From Labilibacter sediminis (GTDB lineage: Bacteria; Bacteroidota; Bacteroidia; Bacteroidales; Marinilabiliaceae), in assembly GCF_005877885.1 (NCBI RefSeq), contig NZ_VCHY01000025.1:22667-86666 (forward strand): 64,000 nt of DNA, given 5' to 3'. Shown here piece by piece: positions 9,767 through 19,495 of the stretch. The notes beneath the pieces were generated by a model that had not been told where the DNA came from, ran no database searches, and worked only from the letters and a program-made list of their open reading frames with translations. Position 1 is the first letter of the stretch. The number at the start of each line of letters is the position of its first letter. Both the position numbers and the translations under genes were made by a program.

Positions 9767-10639
9767 ATGGCTAACTATAAAGGAATTATTCTAGCGGGTG
9801 GATCAGGAACGAGGTTATACCCGATTACTAAAAGTATTTCTAAACAAATTATCCCAATCTATAACAAACCGATGATTTATTATCCTCTGTCAGTATTAAT
9901 GTTGGCCGGGATAAGAGAAATATTGATTATTTCTACCCCTCAGGATTTACCTTTATACAAGCAACTCTTTGGTGATGGTAGTCAACTAGGCATAAGCTTG
10001 TCTTATGCCGAACAACCTAGTCCTGACGGCTTAGCACAAGCATTTATAATTGGAGAAGAATTTATAGGTGATGATAATGTTTGTTTAATATTAGGAGATA
10101 ACATTTTCTTTGGTTTCGAGTTTCCAAAAATACTGGCAAAAACAGTAGAGAGTAATGCTGGTGCAACTGTATTTGGTTATTATGTAAACGACCCGGAAAG
10201 ATATGGTGTTGCAGAATTTGATAGCAACAATAATGTTGTAAGCCTTGAAGAAAAACCAAGCAAACCAAAATCGAACTATGCTGTTACAGGATTATATTTT
10301 TATGACAATTCTGTTATAAAAAAAGCAAAATCACTAAAACCTTCTGCAAGAGGAGAATTGGAAATCACGGATTTAAATAAACTATTTTTAGTCGAAGGTA
10401 ACTTAAAAGTAAAGCTCATGGGACGAGGAATGGCTTGGCTGGATACAGGAACCCACGACAGTATGCTGGAGGCATCTAACTTTATTGCAACCATTGAACG
10501 CAGACAAGGGCTTATGGTAGCATGTATTGAAGAAATTGCCTACTCACGGGGATACATCAACAAGGAGCAACTTTTAAAATTGGCCCAATCATTAGAAAAA
10601 AACGAGTATGGAGCCTACCTAAAAAGAATTGCCAAATAG
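9767..10639 (+). CDS. rfbA: Glucose-1-phosphate thymidylyltransferase
   Basis: First enzyme of dTDP-L-rhamnose synthesis: dTTP + glucose-1-P gives dTDP-glucose. The 290-residue length is standard. The signature [11 protein letters not shown] (residues about 9-19), the [16 protein letters not shown] motif and W-L-D-T-G-T are all present. It starts 39 nt after the UXS gene and precedes rfbC and rfbD. The phosphohexomutase downstream could supply its glucose-1-phosphate. Confidence 0.96.
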   Translation: MANYKGIILAGGSGTRLYPITKSISKQIIPIYNKPMIYYPLSVLMLAGIREILIISTPQDLPLYKQLFGDGSQLGISLSYAEQPSPDGLAQAFIIGEEFIGDDNVCLILGDNIFFGFEFPKILAKTVESNAGATVFGYYVNDPERYGVAEFDSNNNVVSLEEKPSKPKSNYAVTGLYFYDNSVIKKAKSLKPSARGELEITDLNKLFLVEGNLKVKLMGRGMAWLDTGTHDSMLEASNFIATIERRQGLMVACIEEIAYSRGYINKEQLLKLAQSLEKNEYGAYLKRIAK

Positions 10640-10644
10640 TTTAT

Positions 10645-10652
10645 TACATTTG
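10645..10652 (+). promoter_or_regulatory. Possible -7 element before rfbC
   Basis: TACATTTG fits TAnnTTTG in the 64-bp gap between rfbA and rfbC. There is no matching -33 TTG at the right distance, so an internal promoter is possible but weakly supported. Confidence 0.25.
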
Positions 10653-10703
10653 CATCCGAAAATCGCAATATTTACAAATTAAAATGCTGTATTAATAAAC
10701 AGA

Positions 10704-11252
10704 ATGGAAATCATTATAACAGAAATACCTGATCTCTTAATTATTAAACCAAACAAGTTTGTCGATTCCAGAGGTTTTTTTCTTGAATCATACAACAAAA
10801 AAAGGTATCAGTATTTTGGGATTAATTACGATTTTGTTCAGGATAATTTTTCAAGCTCTCAGTATGGAGTGATAAGAGGCTTACATTATCAATTAGCTCC
10901 ATATTCACAGGCAAAGCAGGTACAAGTCATTAAAGGAAAAATCATTGACATAGTGGTTGATTTAAGAAAAGATTCACCTACCTTTGGAAAGCATTTTTCA
11001 ATTGAACTTTCTGAAGAAAATGGATTACAATTAATGATACCACGAGGATTCGCTCATGGGTTTTCTGTATTAAGTAAAGATGCTATCTTTTCATACAAGT
11101 GCGATAATTTATACAATAAAGATTATGAAAGAGGAATTCTGCTTAATGATCCAGACTTAAAAATTGACTGGAAAGTACCATCTGATGCAGCAATAGTCTC
11201 CGAAAAAGACTTAAAACACCCTAAATTTATTAACGCAGAGTATAATTTTTAA
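10704..11252 (+). CDS. rfbC: dTDP-4-dehydrorhamnose 3,5-epimerase
   Basis: Epimerises C3 and C5 of dTDP-4-keto-6-deoxyglucose, the third rhamnose-pathway step. The 182-residue cupin protein has F-x-D-S-R-G-F-F-x-E, the catalytic-His motif R-G-L-H-Y-Q (about residue 60) and the conserved Tyr in D-N-L-Y-N (about 137), with G-F-A-H-G-F between. The next gene, rfbD, starts 15 nt downstream. Confidence 0.95.
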   Translation: MEIIITEIPDLLIIKPNKFVDSRGFFLESYNKKRYQYFGINYDFVQDNFSSSQYGVIRGLHYQLAPYSQAKQVQVIKGKIIDIVVDLRKDSPTFGKHFSIELSEENGLQLMIPRGFAHGFSVLSKDAIFSYKCDNLYNKDYERGILLNDPDLKIDWKVPSDAAIVSEKDLKHPKFINAEYNF

Positions 11253-11267
11253 GCAATAAGAAATAAA

Positions 11268-12146
11268 ATGACAAGAGTATTAGTTACAGGTGGAAATGGA
11301 CAACTTGGTCAATGTATTCGATCACTTACATCATCATATAGTGATATAGAGTTTATTTTTACCGATGTGGACGACCTTAACATCTGTGACCTCAATGATC
11401 TTAAATTATACACCAAGCCTCTTAATATAGATTATCTCATAAACTGTGCAGCCTATACTGCTGTTGATAAGGCAGAAAGTGAACAAGTTGCATCCAAACA
11501 ACTCAATGCTGAAGCAGTAAAAAATATTGGTCTTGCAGCCCTTGAAAACAACTTTAAGGTAATACATGTTTCAACCGATTATGTTTTTGATGGTAAATCG
11601 TTTAAACCATACAGAGAAACAGACCTAGCTGTGCCCGAGTCAAATTACGGACAAACAAAATTGCTCGGAGAAAAACTTTTAATGGAGAGTCAACCTGAAT
11701 CGATTATCATTCGTACTTCGTGGTTGTATTCGGAATTTGGGAACAACTTTGTGAAAACAATGATTAAACTTGGTCACGACAGAGATGAACTAAGAGTTGT
11801 CGCAGATCAGGTTGGAAGCCCAACGTATGCGGTCGATCTGGCCGAAGCTATTCTAACCATAATAAGTCAGGTTGAAAAATTCACAAAACCTTTTTTAGCG
11901 GGAATTTACCATTACAGCAACGAGGGAGTTTGCAGCTGGTACGATTTTAGTATTAACATCCACCAGATGGCAGGAGTTAATTGTAAAGTTACACCAATCG
12001 AATCAAGAGAATTCCCTACAGCTGCGCCTCGTCCCTATTACAGTGTACTAAATAAAACCAAAATAAAAGCTACCTATAAAATCGAAATTCCTTATTGGAG
12101 ATTAAGTCTGGAAAAGTGCTTAATGAATTTAGTTTCGAAAAATTAA
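11268..12146 (+). CDS. rfbD: dTDP-4-dehydrorhamnose reductase
   Basis: NAD(P)H-dependent last step giving dTDP-L-rhamnose. The 292-residue short-chain dehydrogenase has G-G-N-G-Q-L-G-Q at the N-terminus, S-T-D-Y-V-F-D-G, the Y-G-Q-T-K catalytic pair, and R-T-S-W-L-Y-S, all typical of RmlD. It is in line with rfbA and rfbC. No rfbB lies anywhere in the window, so the 4,6-dehydratase must be encoded elsewhere. Confidence 0.95.
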   Translation: MTRVLVTGGNGQLGQCIRSLTSSYSDIEFIFTDVDDLNICDLNDLKLYTKPLNIDYLINCAAYTAVDKAESEQVASKQLNAEAVKNIGLAALENNFKVIHVSTDYVFDGKSFKPYRETDLAVPESNYGQTKLLGEKLLMESQPESIIIRTSWLYSEFGNNFVKTMIKLGHDRDELRVVADQVGSPTYAVDLAEAILTIISQVEKFTKPFLAGIYHYSNEGVCSWYDFSINIHQMAGVNCKVTPIESREFPTAAPRPYYSVLNKTKIKATYKIEIPYWRLSLEKCLMNLVSKN

Positions 12147-12167
12147 ATTAACAAATAATACAAAAAC

Positions 12168-13919
12168 ATGGAAAACCAAGATGTTTTGGCTCTCGTAACC
12201 GAGAAAGCAAACCAATGGCTAGCTGGAAATTATGATGAGGAAACTAAAAATCAAGTTTCTGAATTATTAAAAAAAGAAGACAAGTCTGATTTAATTGACG
12301 CATTTTATAAGGACTTAGAATTTGGAACCGGTGGATTACGTGGCATAATGGGCCCGGGATCAAACCGCATGAACATTTATACTGTAGGAGCAGCTACACA
12401 AGGGCTTGCAAACTACTTAAATCAACAATTCAGCGACCTTAAAGAAATTAAGGTATGTATTGGTCACGACTGTAGAAACAACAGTAAAGAGTTTGCTGAA
12501 ATTTCAGCTAAAATTCTTTCTGCAAATGGTATTAAAGCATTATTGTTTGATGATCTTCGTCCTACTCCGGAAGTATCATTCGTTATTCGCGAATTAGATT
12601 GTCAAAGTGGTATTATCATTACAGCTTCTCATAATCCTAAAGAATATAACGGCTACAAAGCATATTGGAATGATGGAGGTCAAATGATTGCTCCTCATGA
12701 CACAAATGTGATTGACGAAGTTAAAAAGATATCTTCTGTAGATGAAATTAGGTTTGAAGGTAATGATGACCTTATTGAGGTACTTGGCGAAGAAATGGAC
12801 CAAAAATACCTTGACAAGGTAAAATCTATATCATTAGATACAGGGGCCATCGAAAGAAATAAAGATTTAAAAATCGTATACACTCCAATTCACGGAACCG
12901 GGGTTAGGTTAATTCCTGCTTCATTAAGAAGCTACGGTTTTACAAATATCATCAACATCCCGGAACAAGATGTTGTGAGTGGTGACTTCCCAACCGTAGT
13001 ATCTCCAAACCCTGAAGAGCCTGCTGCTTTACAAATGGCTGTTGATAAAGCTACAGAAATAGATGCAGATTTAGTAATGGCCTCTGACCCTGATGCTGAC
13101 CGCCTAGGTATAGCCTGTAAAAATGAAAAAGGTGAGTTTATCCTTTTAAACGGAAACCAAACAGCACTTTTACTTACCTGGTACATGGTTAAAAGATGGA
13201 AAGAAAACAATCTGTTAACAGGAAAAGAATTCATCGTTAAAACCATTGTCACCAGCGAATTACTTAAAGAAATTGCAGTCAAAAACGACATCGAGTTCTT
13301 TGATGTATATACCGGTTTTAAGTGGATTGCTGACAAAATCAAAAGTTTCGAAGGAGAGAAAAAATATATCTGTGGTGGTGAAGAAAGCTATGGTTTTTTA
13401 CCTGGTGATTACGTTAGAGACAAAGATGCTGTTGCTTCATGTGCTATGTTTGCTGAAATTGCAGCCTGGGCCAAAGATAATGGTGTAACACTTTTTGAAC
13501 TGCTTCAAAACATATACTTAGAGTATGGTTACTCTAAAGAAAAGATGATTTATATCGTTAGAAAAGGTAAGTCAGGAGCTGATGAAATTCAACAAATCAT
13601 GAAAGATCTTCGCGAAAATCCACCTGCTGAATTAGCCGGATCTAAAGTTTCTATCGTAAAAGATTATGCTGTATTAAAAGCCTTTAACAAATTAGAAGGA
13701 ACTGATACCGATATCGATTTACCAGAAACTTCAAACGTTTTACAATTCTTTACTGAGGATGGTTCAAAAATTAGTGTACGTCCATCAGGTACTGAACCTA
13801 AAATTAAATTTTACTTTGAGGTTCGTGGAGAAATGAATACCAGAGAAGAGTATTATACAGCAGACGCTAAGGCTGAAGAAAAAATCAGTGCAATCGTTAA
13901 GGATTTAAAAATAGAATAG
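12168..13919 (+). CDS. Phosphohexomutase (phosphoglucomutase/phosphomannomutase)
   Basis: Interconverts hexose 6- and 1-phosphates; the 583-residue length and N-terminal G-T-G-G-L-R-G fit the PgcA-type phosphoglucomutase subfamily. The phosphoserine motif T-A-S-H-N-P puts the active-site Ser at 154, the metal loop D-P-D-A-D-R is near 306-311, the sugar-binding G-G-E-E-S-Y-G is near 405, and the phosphate loop R-P-S-G-T-E-P near the C-terminus. It starts 21 nt after rfbD, so it likely supplies glucose-1-phosphate to rfbA and to UDP-glucose synthesis. Mannose specificity cannot be ruled out from sequence alone. Confidence 0.93.
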   Translation: MENQDVLALVTEKANQWLAGNYDEETKNQVSELLKKEDKSDLIDAFYKDLEFGTGGLRGIMGPGSNRMNIYTVGAATQGLANYLNQQFSDLKEIKVCIGHDCRNNSKEFAEISAKILSANGIKALLFDDLRPTPEVSFVIRELDCQSGIIITASHNPKEYNGYKAYWNDGGQMIAPHDTNVIDEVKKISSVDEIRFEGNDDLIEVLGEEMDQKYLDKVKSISLDTGAIERNKDLKIVYTPIHGTGVRLIPASLRSYGFTNIINIPEQDVVSGDFPTVVSPNPEEPAALQMAVDKATEIDADLVMASDPDADRLGIACKNEKGEFILLNGNQTALLLTWYMVKRWKENNLLTGKEFIVKTIVTSELLKEIAVKNDIEFFDVYTGFKWIADKIKSFEGEKKYICGGEESYGFLPGDYVRDKDAVASCAMFAEIAAWAKDNGVTLFELLQNIYLEYGYSKEKMIYIVRKGKSGADEIQQIMKDLRENPPAELAGSKVSIVKDYAVLKAFNKLEGTDTDIDLPETSNVLQFFTEDGSKISVRPSGTEPKIKFYFEVRGEMNTREEYYTADAKAEEKISAIVKDLKIE

Positions 13920-13951
13920 TAAACCAATACCTGTTATTGGTAAAACATATG

Positions 13952-13990
13952 AGGAGGCAGCTTTTTTTTTAAGCTTGCCTCCTTTTTTTT
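13952..13990 (+). terminator. Terminator of the rhamnose/phosphohexomutase operon
   Basis: AGGAGGCA pairs with TGCCTCCT, extended by GCTT/AAGC past a bulged base, and ends in a run of nine T. It abuts the stop codon of the convergent helicase gene, which may overlap its tail. Confidence 0.85.
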
Positions 13991-15411
13991 TAGTCAAAAT
14001 ATTCATCCTTAAAATTAACCAGGTATAACTTTTCTGTACATCTGGTAAAAGCCGTATATAACCAACGGTAGTAATCTCTGTTCACATTCTCTTCGGGAAC
14101 AAAACCAGGATCTACAAAAACCACTTTCCATTGTCCCCCTTGCGACTTATGACAAGTCATTGCATAAGCAAACTTGACCTGTAAAGCATTATAGTATTCG
14201 TTATTTTTTACTGCTTCGTATTGTTTTCTTTTTGGCGACAATTCTGTATAATCCTCCATTACTTCATAAAAAAACTGTTCTTGTTCTTTCTGCGATAAGC
14301 CGGGCGTATCCATATTCAACACGTCTAACATTAACTTAACATCCACCTCAAGCTCCTTATAATCAATTAATCGCACAACACAATTAACAAAGCGTTTACC
14401 ATAAAGCTCTTCATAACCTTTAATCCTAACTACCTCAGCAATATCACCATTAGCAATAAAATCGACTTCCTTATTATCCTTTAGCCAGTGATAATTGTTT
14501 TTAACCACTAAAACAAAATCACCCACTGTAATTTCTTCCTCCTTATATAAAATTGAATTCCGTATTCCTTTATTGTATAGATTTGTACGCTTATTTGACC
14601 TATTCACAATTAAAGTTTCATCCATACCGTAATTGTCATACGAATCTGAAATCTTCTCAATCAACTCTTCTCCAGTCAGTCTTTCTATGTCCTTAAATCC
14701 TTCAATATCAAACTTTGGCAGTTCTGATAAAACATCCTCTGATTCAATATCAAATCGTAAACCTGAAGAGCTATATAAAATACCACTCTCCTCCGATTGA
14801 CGCACTACATCAGACAAAAAGCATTCTGTGACATTGGCTCCGTAATACTCCAAAGTATCTTTATCCAAGGCAGGACTCTCAGAATTACCCACAGGCGGTA
14901 GCTGTGCTGAATCTCCTATTAATACAAGTTTACAATTGCGTCCTTCAAAAACAAAGTTTAATAAATCCTCAAGTAAATTCCCGGTTCCAAAACCTGAGTA
15001 TTCTCCTGAGAAACCAGAAATCATAGAGGCCTCATCTACAAAAAAAATGGTTTCCGGTTTAAGGTTTTTACTAACATTAAAAGTACCAAAGCCATCATTG
15101 GAAGTTTTTTGCCTATATATTACTTTATGAATAGTGAAAGCTGATTTTCCCGAGAAACCAGAAAAAATTTTGGCCGCACGTCCTGTTGGCGCCATTAAAA
15201 CCATTTTAAATTTCAACTCATCCAAAGCATTCACAAATGAACTTACAAGCGACGTTTTTCCTGTACCTGCATAGCCCTTTAACAAAAAGACTGATTGTTC
15301 ATTATGACTTGTAAGAAAATCCGAAAAAAGACTAATCGCTTCCCGTTGTGAATGGGTGGGATCATGCTGAAAATACTTGCCTATGGTAGATATTAAATGT
15401 TTATTGATCAT
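13990..15411 (-). CDS. ATP-dependent DNA helicase, RecD/Pif1-like superfamily 1
   Basis: 473-residue SF1B-type helicase. Walker A is G-Y-A-G-T-G-K-T-S (about 45-53), Walker B is F-F-V-D-E-A-S-M (about 120-127), the sensor-like L-I-G-D-S-A-Q-L-P-P-V follows, and the C-terminal UvrD_C_2-type region shows A-M-T-C-H-K-S-Q-G-G-Q-W and Y-T-A-F-T-R-C. This architecture matches the stand-alone RecD-like helicases common in Bacteroidetes; there are no RecB or RecC neighbours. A role in repair or replication-fork processing is likely but the exact substrate is unknown. Confidence 0.85.
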   Translation of the reverse strand: MINKHLISTIGKYFQHDPTHSQREAISLFSDFLTSHNEQSVFLLKGYAGTGKTSLVSSFVNALDELKFKMVLMAPTGRAAKIFSGFSGKSAFTIHKVIYRQKTSNDGFGTFNVSKNLKPETIFFVDEASMISGFSGEYSGFGTGNLLEDLLNFVFEGRNCKLVLIGDSAQLPPVGNSESPALDKDTLEYYGANVTECFLSDVVRQSEESGILYSSSGLRFDIESEDVLSELPKFDIEGFKDIERLTGEELIEKISDSYDNYGMDETLIVNRSNKRTNLYNKGIRNSILYKEEEITVGDFVLVVKNNYHWLKDNKEVDFIANGDIAEVVRIKGYEELYGKRFVNCVVRLIDYKELEVDVKLMLDVLNMDTPGLSQKEQEQFFYEVMEDYTELSPKRKQYEAVKNNEYYNALQVKFAYAMTCHKSQGGQWKVVFVDPGFVPEENVNRDYYRWLYTAFTRCTEKLYLVNFKDEYFD

Positions 15412-15459
15412 TATTTTGACAAAATAACTGAAACAAAATCTAAAATTTGATTTTTTTTT

Positions 15460-15467
15460 TAAATTTG
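15460..15467 (+). promoter_or_regulatory. -7 element for the small membrane-anchored protein gene
   Basis: TAAATTTG fits TAnnTTTG and lies just after a T10 run. The start site it implies (about 15474) lies downstream of the TTG at 15447, so the gene should start at the ATG at 15501. No -33 TTG at 19 nt is seen. Confidence 0.4.
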
Positions 15468-15500
15468 TGCATTCAAACTAATACAAAAATCCAAAAAATA

Positions 15501-16130
15501 ATGAAAACAGTAATTCAAATTGTACTTATTATCGCAATTGTTGGTTTAGGATATTTTTGCTACGATAGCATTAACAGTGTTATCGAGTTTAATAGAATTC
15601 AAAAAGTTCGACAAGATATTAACATTGATAAACTTAAAGATATCAGAACTGCCCAGGTTGCCTACAAAACAGTTAATGAAAAGTACACTGGTAACTTTGA
15701 CACGCTTATTAACTTTGTAAAAACAGATTCTTTACTGTTAATTAAAAAAGAAGGTAGTCTTTCTGATAGTTTGTTAGAAGCTGGTTGGACTGAAGAAAAA
15801 GCACTTAAGCTTGGTATGATTAAACGTGATACAATTTTAGTAAGTGTACTAGATTCATTATTTACAAATAATTATCCAATTGATTCTTTACGTTACGTTC
15901 CTTTTGTTGAAGGCGAAGAGTATGAGTTAGGTTCAGGTGTTGTTCAAACAGGTTCCGGCGTAAAAGTTCAAGTATTTGAAGCTAAAATTCACAACAACAT
16001 TTACCTTGATGGTCTTGACAAACAAGAAATCATTAACCTAAACGATAAGGCTTTAAAGCTTGAGAAGTATCCTGGACTAAAAGTTGGTTCATTAGAAGAA
16101 ACAAACAATAACGCAGGTAACTGGGAGTAA
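15501..16130 (+). CDS. Small membrane-anchored protein of unknown function
   Basis: 209 residues with one N-terminal hydrophobic helix (about 5-22), then a soluble, presumably periplasmic domain. The helix is followed by a charged segment with a heptad-like pattern (R-Q-D-I-N-I-D-K-L-K-D-I-R), and a later part rich in T/S/D with glycine-rich strands. It resembles uncharacterised Bacteroidetes proteins; I do not assign a function. The longer TTG start at 15447 is rejected because a -7 box sits inside it. The next genes, DUF3822 and rsmD, follow in the same direction after 54 nt, and an inverted repeat (TTATTTTAC at 16132-16140, GTAAAATAA at 16172-16180) lies in that gap. Confidence 0.75.
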   Translation: MKTVIQIVLIIAIVGLGYFCYDSINSVIEFNRIQKVRQDINIDKLKDIRTAQVAYKTVNEKYTGNFDTLINFVKTDSLLLIKKEGSLSDSLLEAGWTEEKALKLGMIKRDTILVSVLDSLFTNNYPIDSLRYVPFVEGEEYELGSGVVQTGSGVKVQVFEAKIHNNIYLDGLDKQEIINLNDKALKLEKYPGLKVGSLEETNNNAGNWE

Positions 16131-16184
16131 TTTATTTTACTTTGTTAGGAGATAGTAAAAACTACTTCATTGTAAAATAATATT

Positions 16185-17039
16185 ATGAGCAATTATTCTG
16201 TTATCGATCAAAATTTCGATAAAAACATTACAACATCATATTTTTTATCCATCCAGCTTACGCTGGATGGATTTTCTTTTTGTGTACTTGACCCAGTAAG
16301 CAACGAATACATTCAATTTGAAAAAATAAATGCCAGTCTAAATAAGAGCTTGTATGAAACTCTAAAAAAAGAACTAGCAAACAACAGCTTACTAAAATAT
16401 CCTTACCAAAAAATATTTATTACCTACTATACGTCTGAGTATACACTAATACCTAGTCCCCTATATCAAAAAGGGCATGAAGAAACTTATCTTGATTTTT
16501 GCATATTAAATAACACAGACAATTTTGATAATTGCATTTTTAGCAATAAAATTAAGATGGCTGATTCTGTTTGTATATTTCGAATGCCCAAAAATATTGT
16601 TGATCTGATAGAACAAAACTTCGATGAGACTCATTATTTCTGTCAGGCAACTCCATTTATTGAATCCTCCTTACTTAACAGCACATCAGATTCCAGCCTG
16701 TACCACGTACACATAGACCTTCAGCTGTCATCATTTGATATTATTGTTACCTCTGGTAACAACTTAAAAATGCACAATTTATTTAAATATAACGATCAAA
16801 AGGATTTTTTATACTATACCCTGCTCATTTTTGAACAACTCAAACTTGACACCCACTCTACAAAAGTGTTTCTCTCAGGTAAAATTGATAAATCAACAGA
16901 CATCTACCTATTAATAAAAAAGTACGTTAAACAAGTTGAAATAAAAAGGGATACCAAACACTTTAAATTCGCCAACATCTTTAAAAACATTCCATTACAA
17001 GATCAACTAAATTTGTTTAATACTCCACTATGCGTATAA
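16185..17039 (+). CDS. DUF3822 family protein
   Basis: 284 residues, no signal peptide. The sequence and its position directly before rsmD match the Bacteroidetes DUF3822 family, whose members look like distant ASKHA (actin/hexokinase-like) proteins with weak motifs; that fold idea is from general knowledge, not proven here. Its last codons overlap the rsmD start by 10 nt, so the two are translationally coupled. This suggests a role tied to rRNA modification or ribosome assembly, but it is untested. Confidence 0.75.
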   Translation: MSNYSVIDQNFDKNITTSYFLSIQLTLDGFSFCVLDPVSNEYIQFEKINASLNKSLYETLKKELANNSLLKYPYQKIFITYYTSEYTLIPSPLYQKGHEETYLDFCILNNTDNFDNCIFSNKIKMADSVCIFRMPKNIVDLIEQNFDETHYFCQATPFIESSLLNSTSDSSLYHVHIDLQLSSFDIIVTSGNNLKMHNLFKYNDQKDFLYYTLLIFEQLKLDTHSTKVFLSGKIDKSTDIYLLIKKYVKQVEIKRDTKHFKFANIFKNIPLQDQLNLFNTPLCV

Positions 17040-17572
17040 TTAGCGGCTCATTAAAAGGACGAAGATTTTCTCCTCCAAAAAGTTTTAAAGCTCGTCCTAC
17101 GACCGACTTTGCAAAAGAAAACCTTTTTAATATTTTAAATAACACCATTGAATATTCCAACTTAAAAGTTCTTGATATTTTTGGAGGCACAGGAAGTATA
17201 AGCTTTGAATTTGCATCACGCGGAGTTACAGATATCACATGCGTAGAGCTTAACTTTAACCACTTTAAGTTTATTAAAAAAACAGTTGAGGAACTTGATT
17301 TGTCTTCAAAAATTAGAGCAATAAAAGGTGACGCCTTTAAATTTATTGAAAAAACCAATGAAAAATTTGACCTGATATTTGCTGATCCCCCTTATGATTT
17401 AAAGGATTCAGAAACGATTCCGGACTTAATTTTAAAAAATGAACTTTTAAACAAGGATGGCTTACTTATTTTTGAACACTCCGGAAGGGTTAATTTTAAC
17501 GGACATCCTAATTTTATAGAAAACAGAGACAACGGAAAAGTTATATTCACCTTTTTTAAACCATCAATTTAA
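17030..17572 (+). CDS. rsmD: 16S rRNA (guanine966-N2)-methyltransferase
   Basis: 180-residue SAM-dependent methyltransferase. It begins with R-I-I-S-G-x-x-K-G-R and R-P-T-T-D-F-A-K-E, both RsmD signatures, has a SAM loop D-I-F-G-G-T-G-S-I-S and the N6/N2-amine motif A-D-P-P-Y near residue 117. It methylates G966 of 16S rRNA in the assembling 30S subunit. It overlaps the DUF3822 gene by 10 nt and ends at a bidirectional terminator shared with xerD. Confidence 0.93.
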   Translation: MRIISGSLKGRRFSPPKSFKARPTTDFAKENLFNILNNTIEYSNLKVLDIFGGTGSISFEFASRGVTDITCVELNFNHFKFIKKTVEELDLSSKIRAIKGDAFKFIEKTNEKFDLIFADPPYDLKDSETIPDLILKNELLNKDGLLIFEHSGRVNFNGHPNFIENRDNGKVIFTFFKPSI

Positions 17573-17580
17573 GACATAAA

Positions 17581-17612
17581 AAAAGAGGAGTGGTTGCAAT
17601 ACTCCTCTTTTT
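17581..17612. terminator. Bidirectional terminator between rsmD and xerD
   Basis: AAAAGAGGAGT pairs with ACTCCTCTTTT around a 9-nt loop, with A and T runs on both sides, between convergent genes. Confidence 0.9.
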
Positions 17613-17632
17613 AATGACAATATTAAATTCAA

Positions 17633-18532
17633 TTACGATCTTGGATGAAATTGAATTAAAGTATTTTTCAAATACTCTTTATCTAAATGAGTATAAATTT
17701 CCGTTGTAATAATAGACTCATGTCCTAACATCTCCTGAACAGCACGTAAATTTGCTCCTCCATCAATCAAATGTGTTGCAAACGAATGTCTAAATGTATG
17801 TGGACTTACATTTTTACTAAATCCTAATTTCCCAACTAAGTTTTTAATAATTGTAAAAATCATTACACGAGATAACTTCTTACCTCTTCTGTTTAAGAAA
17901 AGTACATCTTCACTATCAACATGAATTTTAAGATTTCTTCTGTACTCACTTAAGTAAAGATTAATCTCTTTAATAGCTTTTGTACTAATCGGAACCAATC
18001 GTTCCTTATTTCCTTTTCCTTCTATTTTTATGAAACCTGACTCGAAAAACAAATTTGATATTTTCAGATCAATTAACTCCGACACCCTCAAGCCACAACT
18101 ATACAAAGTTTCTAAAATAGCTTTATTTCTTTGTCCTTCTGGTTTTTTTGTATCAATGGCATTTATAATACTATCAATTTCTTCTACCGATAAAATTTCA
18201 GGAAGTTTTCTACCAATCTTTGGAGACTCTAATAAAGCTGTAGGATCTCTATCTATCTTCTCTTCAATTAATAAAAACTTGTAGAATGACTTAATACCAC
18301 TGATAATTCTGGCTTGGGTACGAGGACTAATTCCTTTTTGAGTTACCCACTCCATCATTTCCTTCAAATGTGCTAAAACAACACCTTCAGGACCAAATTT
18401 GTATCCTTTTTCATTTAAAAAATGCACCAACTTAGTCAGGTCAGTGACATAGGCATGTATCGAATTGTCCGACAGCCCTTTTTCGACTTTCAGATAACCT
18501 CTGAAGTCTTCAATTTCTGATTCCCAAATCAT
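17633..18532 (-). CDS. xerD: Site-specific tyrosine recombinase XerD
   Basis: 299-residue chromosome-dimer resolution recombinase. It has the N-terminal SAM-like core-binding domain (about 1-90) and the catalytic domain with the first Arg in C-G-L-R-V-S-E-L (about 147), H245 and R248 in S-P-H-T-F-R-H, H271 in L-G-H-E-S and the nucleophile Tyr280 in I-Y-T-H. XerC and XerD are similar; the length and the neighbour-free context favour XerD, as is usual for this position in Bacteroidetes. A long gene-free gap lies upstream; no integron or phage neighbours suggest an integrase instead. Confidence 0.88.
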   Translation of the reverse strand: MIWESEIEDFRGYLKVEKGLSDNSIHAYVTDLTKLVHFLNEKGYKFGPEGVVLAHLKEMMEWVTQKGISPRTQARIISGIKSFYKFLLIEEKIDRDPTALLESPKIGRKLPEILSVEEIDSIINAIDTKKPEGQRNKAILETLYSCGLRVSELIDLKISNLFFESGFIKIEGKGNKERLVPISTKAIKEINLYLSEYRRNLKIHVDSEDVLFLNRRGKKLSRVMIFTIIKNLVGKLGFSKNVSPHTFRHSFATHLIDGGANLRAVQEMLGHESIITTEIYTHLDKEYLKNTLIQFHPRS

Positions 18533-19495
18533 GATCTTTGTGTTAAATTAATATGTAATATAATATCAAGTAAATATATATATATAAGTTTTTTGAGTCA
18601 AGTAATTCATCATTTTTTTTATGTAAACACAACTCATTAACACGCTAGAGGTATTTAAACATACTTAATTATATTTATTTTTATCTTCTTAAATCCTTAC
18701 AATCTCATATACATTACTTTAACCCACTTATATTTTACAACCAACAACACCACATATTATTATATATTTAGCCCTAATGCTTACTCAAACTATATCATTA
18801 ATAATCTTTCATTCATTACTATTGACATTAATCATGTTTCCATTTAAAGAAATCACATAACATTAAATACACAATAGCACTAATGCTCAATTTATATAAT
18901 TGATTATTAATAATACAAATTCATAACTCCTACTGACACTACCTACTTCTTTACGATTAAAAATGATACATTAATTTCAGGATAGAAAACTACAACTGTC
19001 GCTAACACATAAAATTAAAATTTAGATAAAGTTGGATAATTTATCTCCTTATAAAACTCGTCATATAATAAATTTTGGAATAATGCAGTTACTTCACTTT
19101 AATTTAAGCCTGTAACAATTAATACTAACATCAACACCATAATGGTCTATAATAAAACTGTAAGATATTATTGAGTTTTATTTTCAATTTGAAATTTAGA
19201 ATGGTTCTATTAGTTAAAATTTGTGAATATTTATTAAGGACCCATATAATAATGCCACAGATGAAAACACCACTATCCTACTGCTAAACTGATACTTACA
19301 ACCTAAAGTAAAAATATCAACTTTAACATTTAAGATTTAAGCGTATATATCTAGCCTCAAAAACTTGCAATTTTAAATTATTGTTGTCTAATTCTGTTTA
19401 AAATCAAATAAGTTTTCAATACCTTTGCGGCAGTTTAGTAGGGTAAGTTTGAAGTGATATAAATAATTAAGAATCTACTACAATTAGTTACAACA
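18533..19495. other. Long gene-free region between xerD and aroQ
   Basis: 963 bp, very AT-rich, between divergent genes. No reading frame above 60 codons and no tRNA-like or repeat structure was found. It contains the aroQ -7 box near its right end. It may hold regulatory DNA, an AT-rich relic or an uncalled small RNA, but nothing is supported. Confidence 0.6.
19420..19427 (+). promoter_or_regulatory. -7 element of aroQ
   Basis: TACCTTTG fits TAnnTTTG and is followed by GCGG, about 69 nt before the aroQ ATG. A TTG 19 nt upstream is lacking; only TGTTTA is near. Confidence 0.5.

Noticed and set aside
17633..18532. A phage or integron integrase
   Set aside because: No cargo, attachment-site repeats or mobile genes lie nearby, and length and motifs fit the housekeeping XerD.
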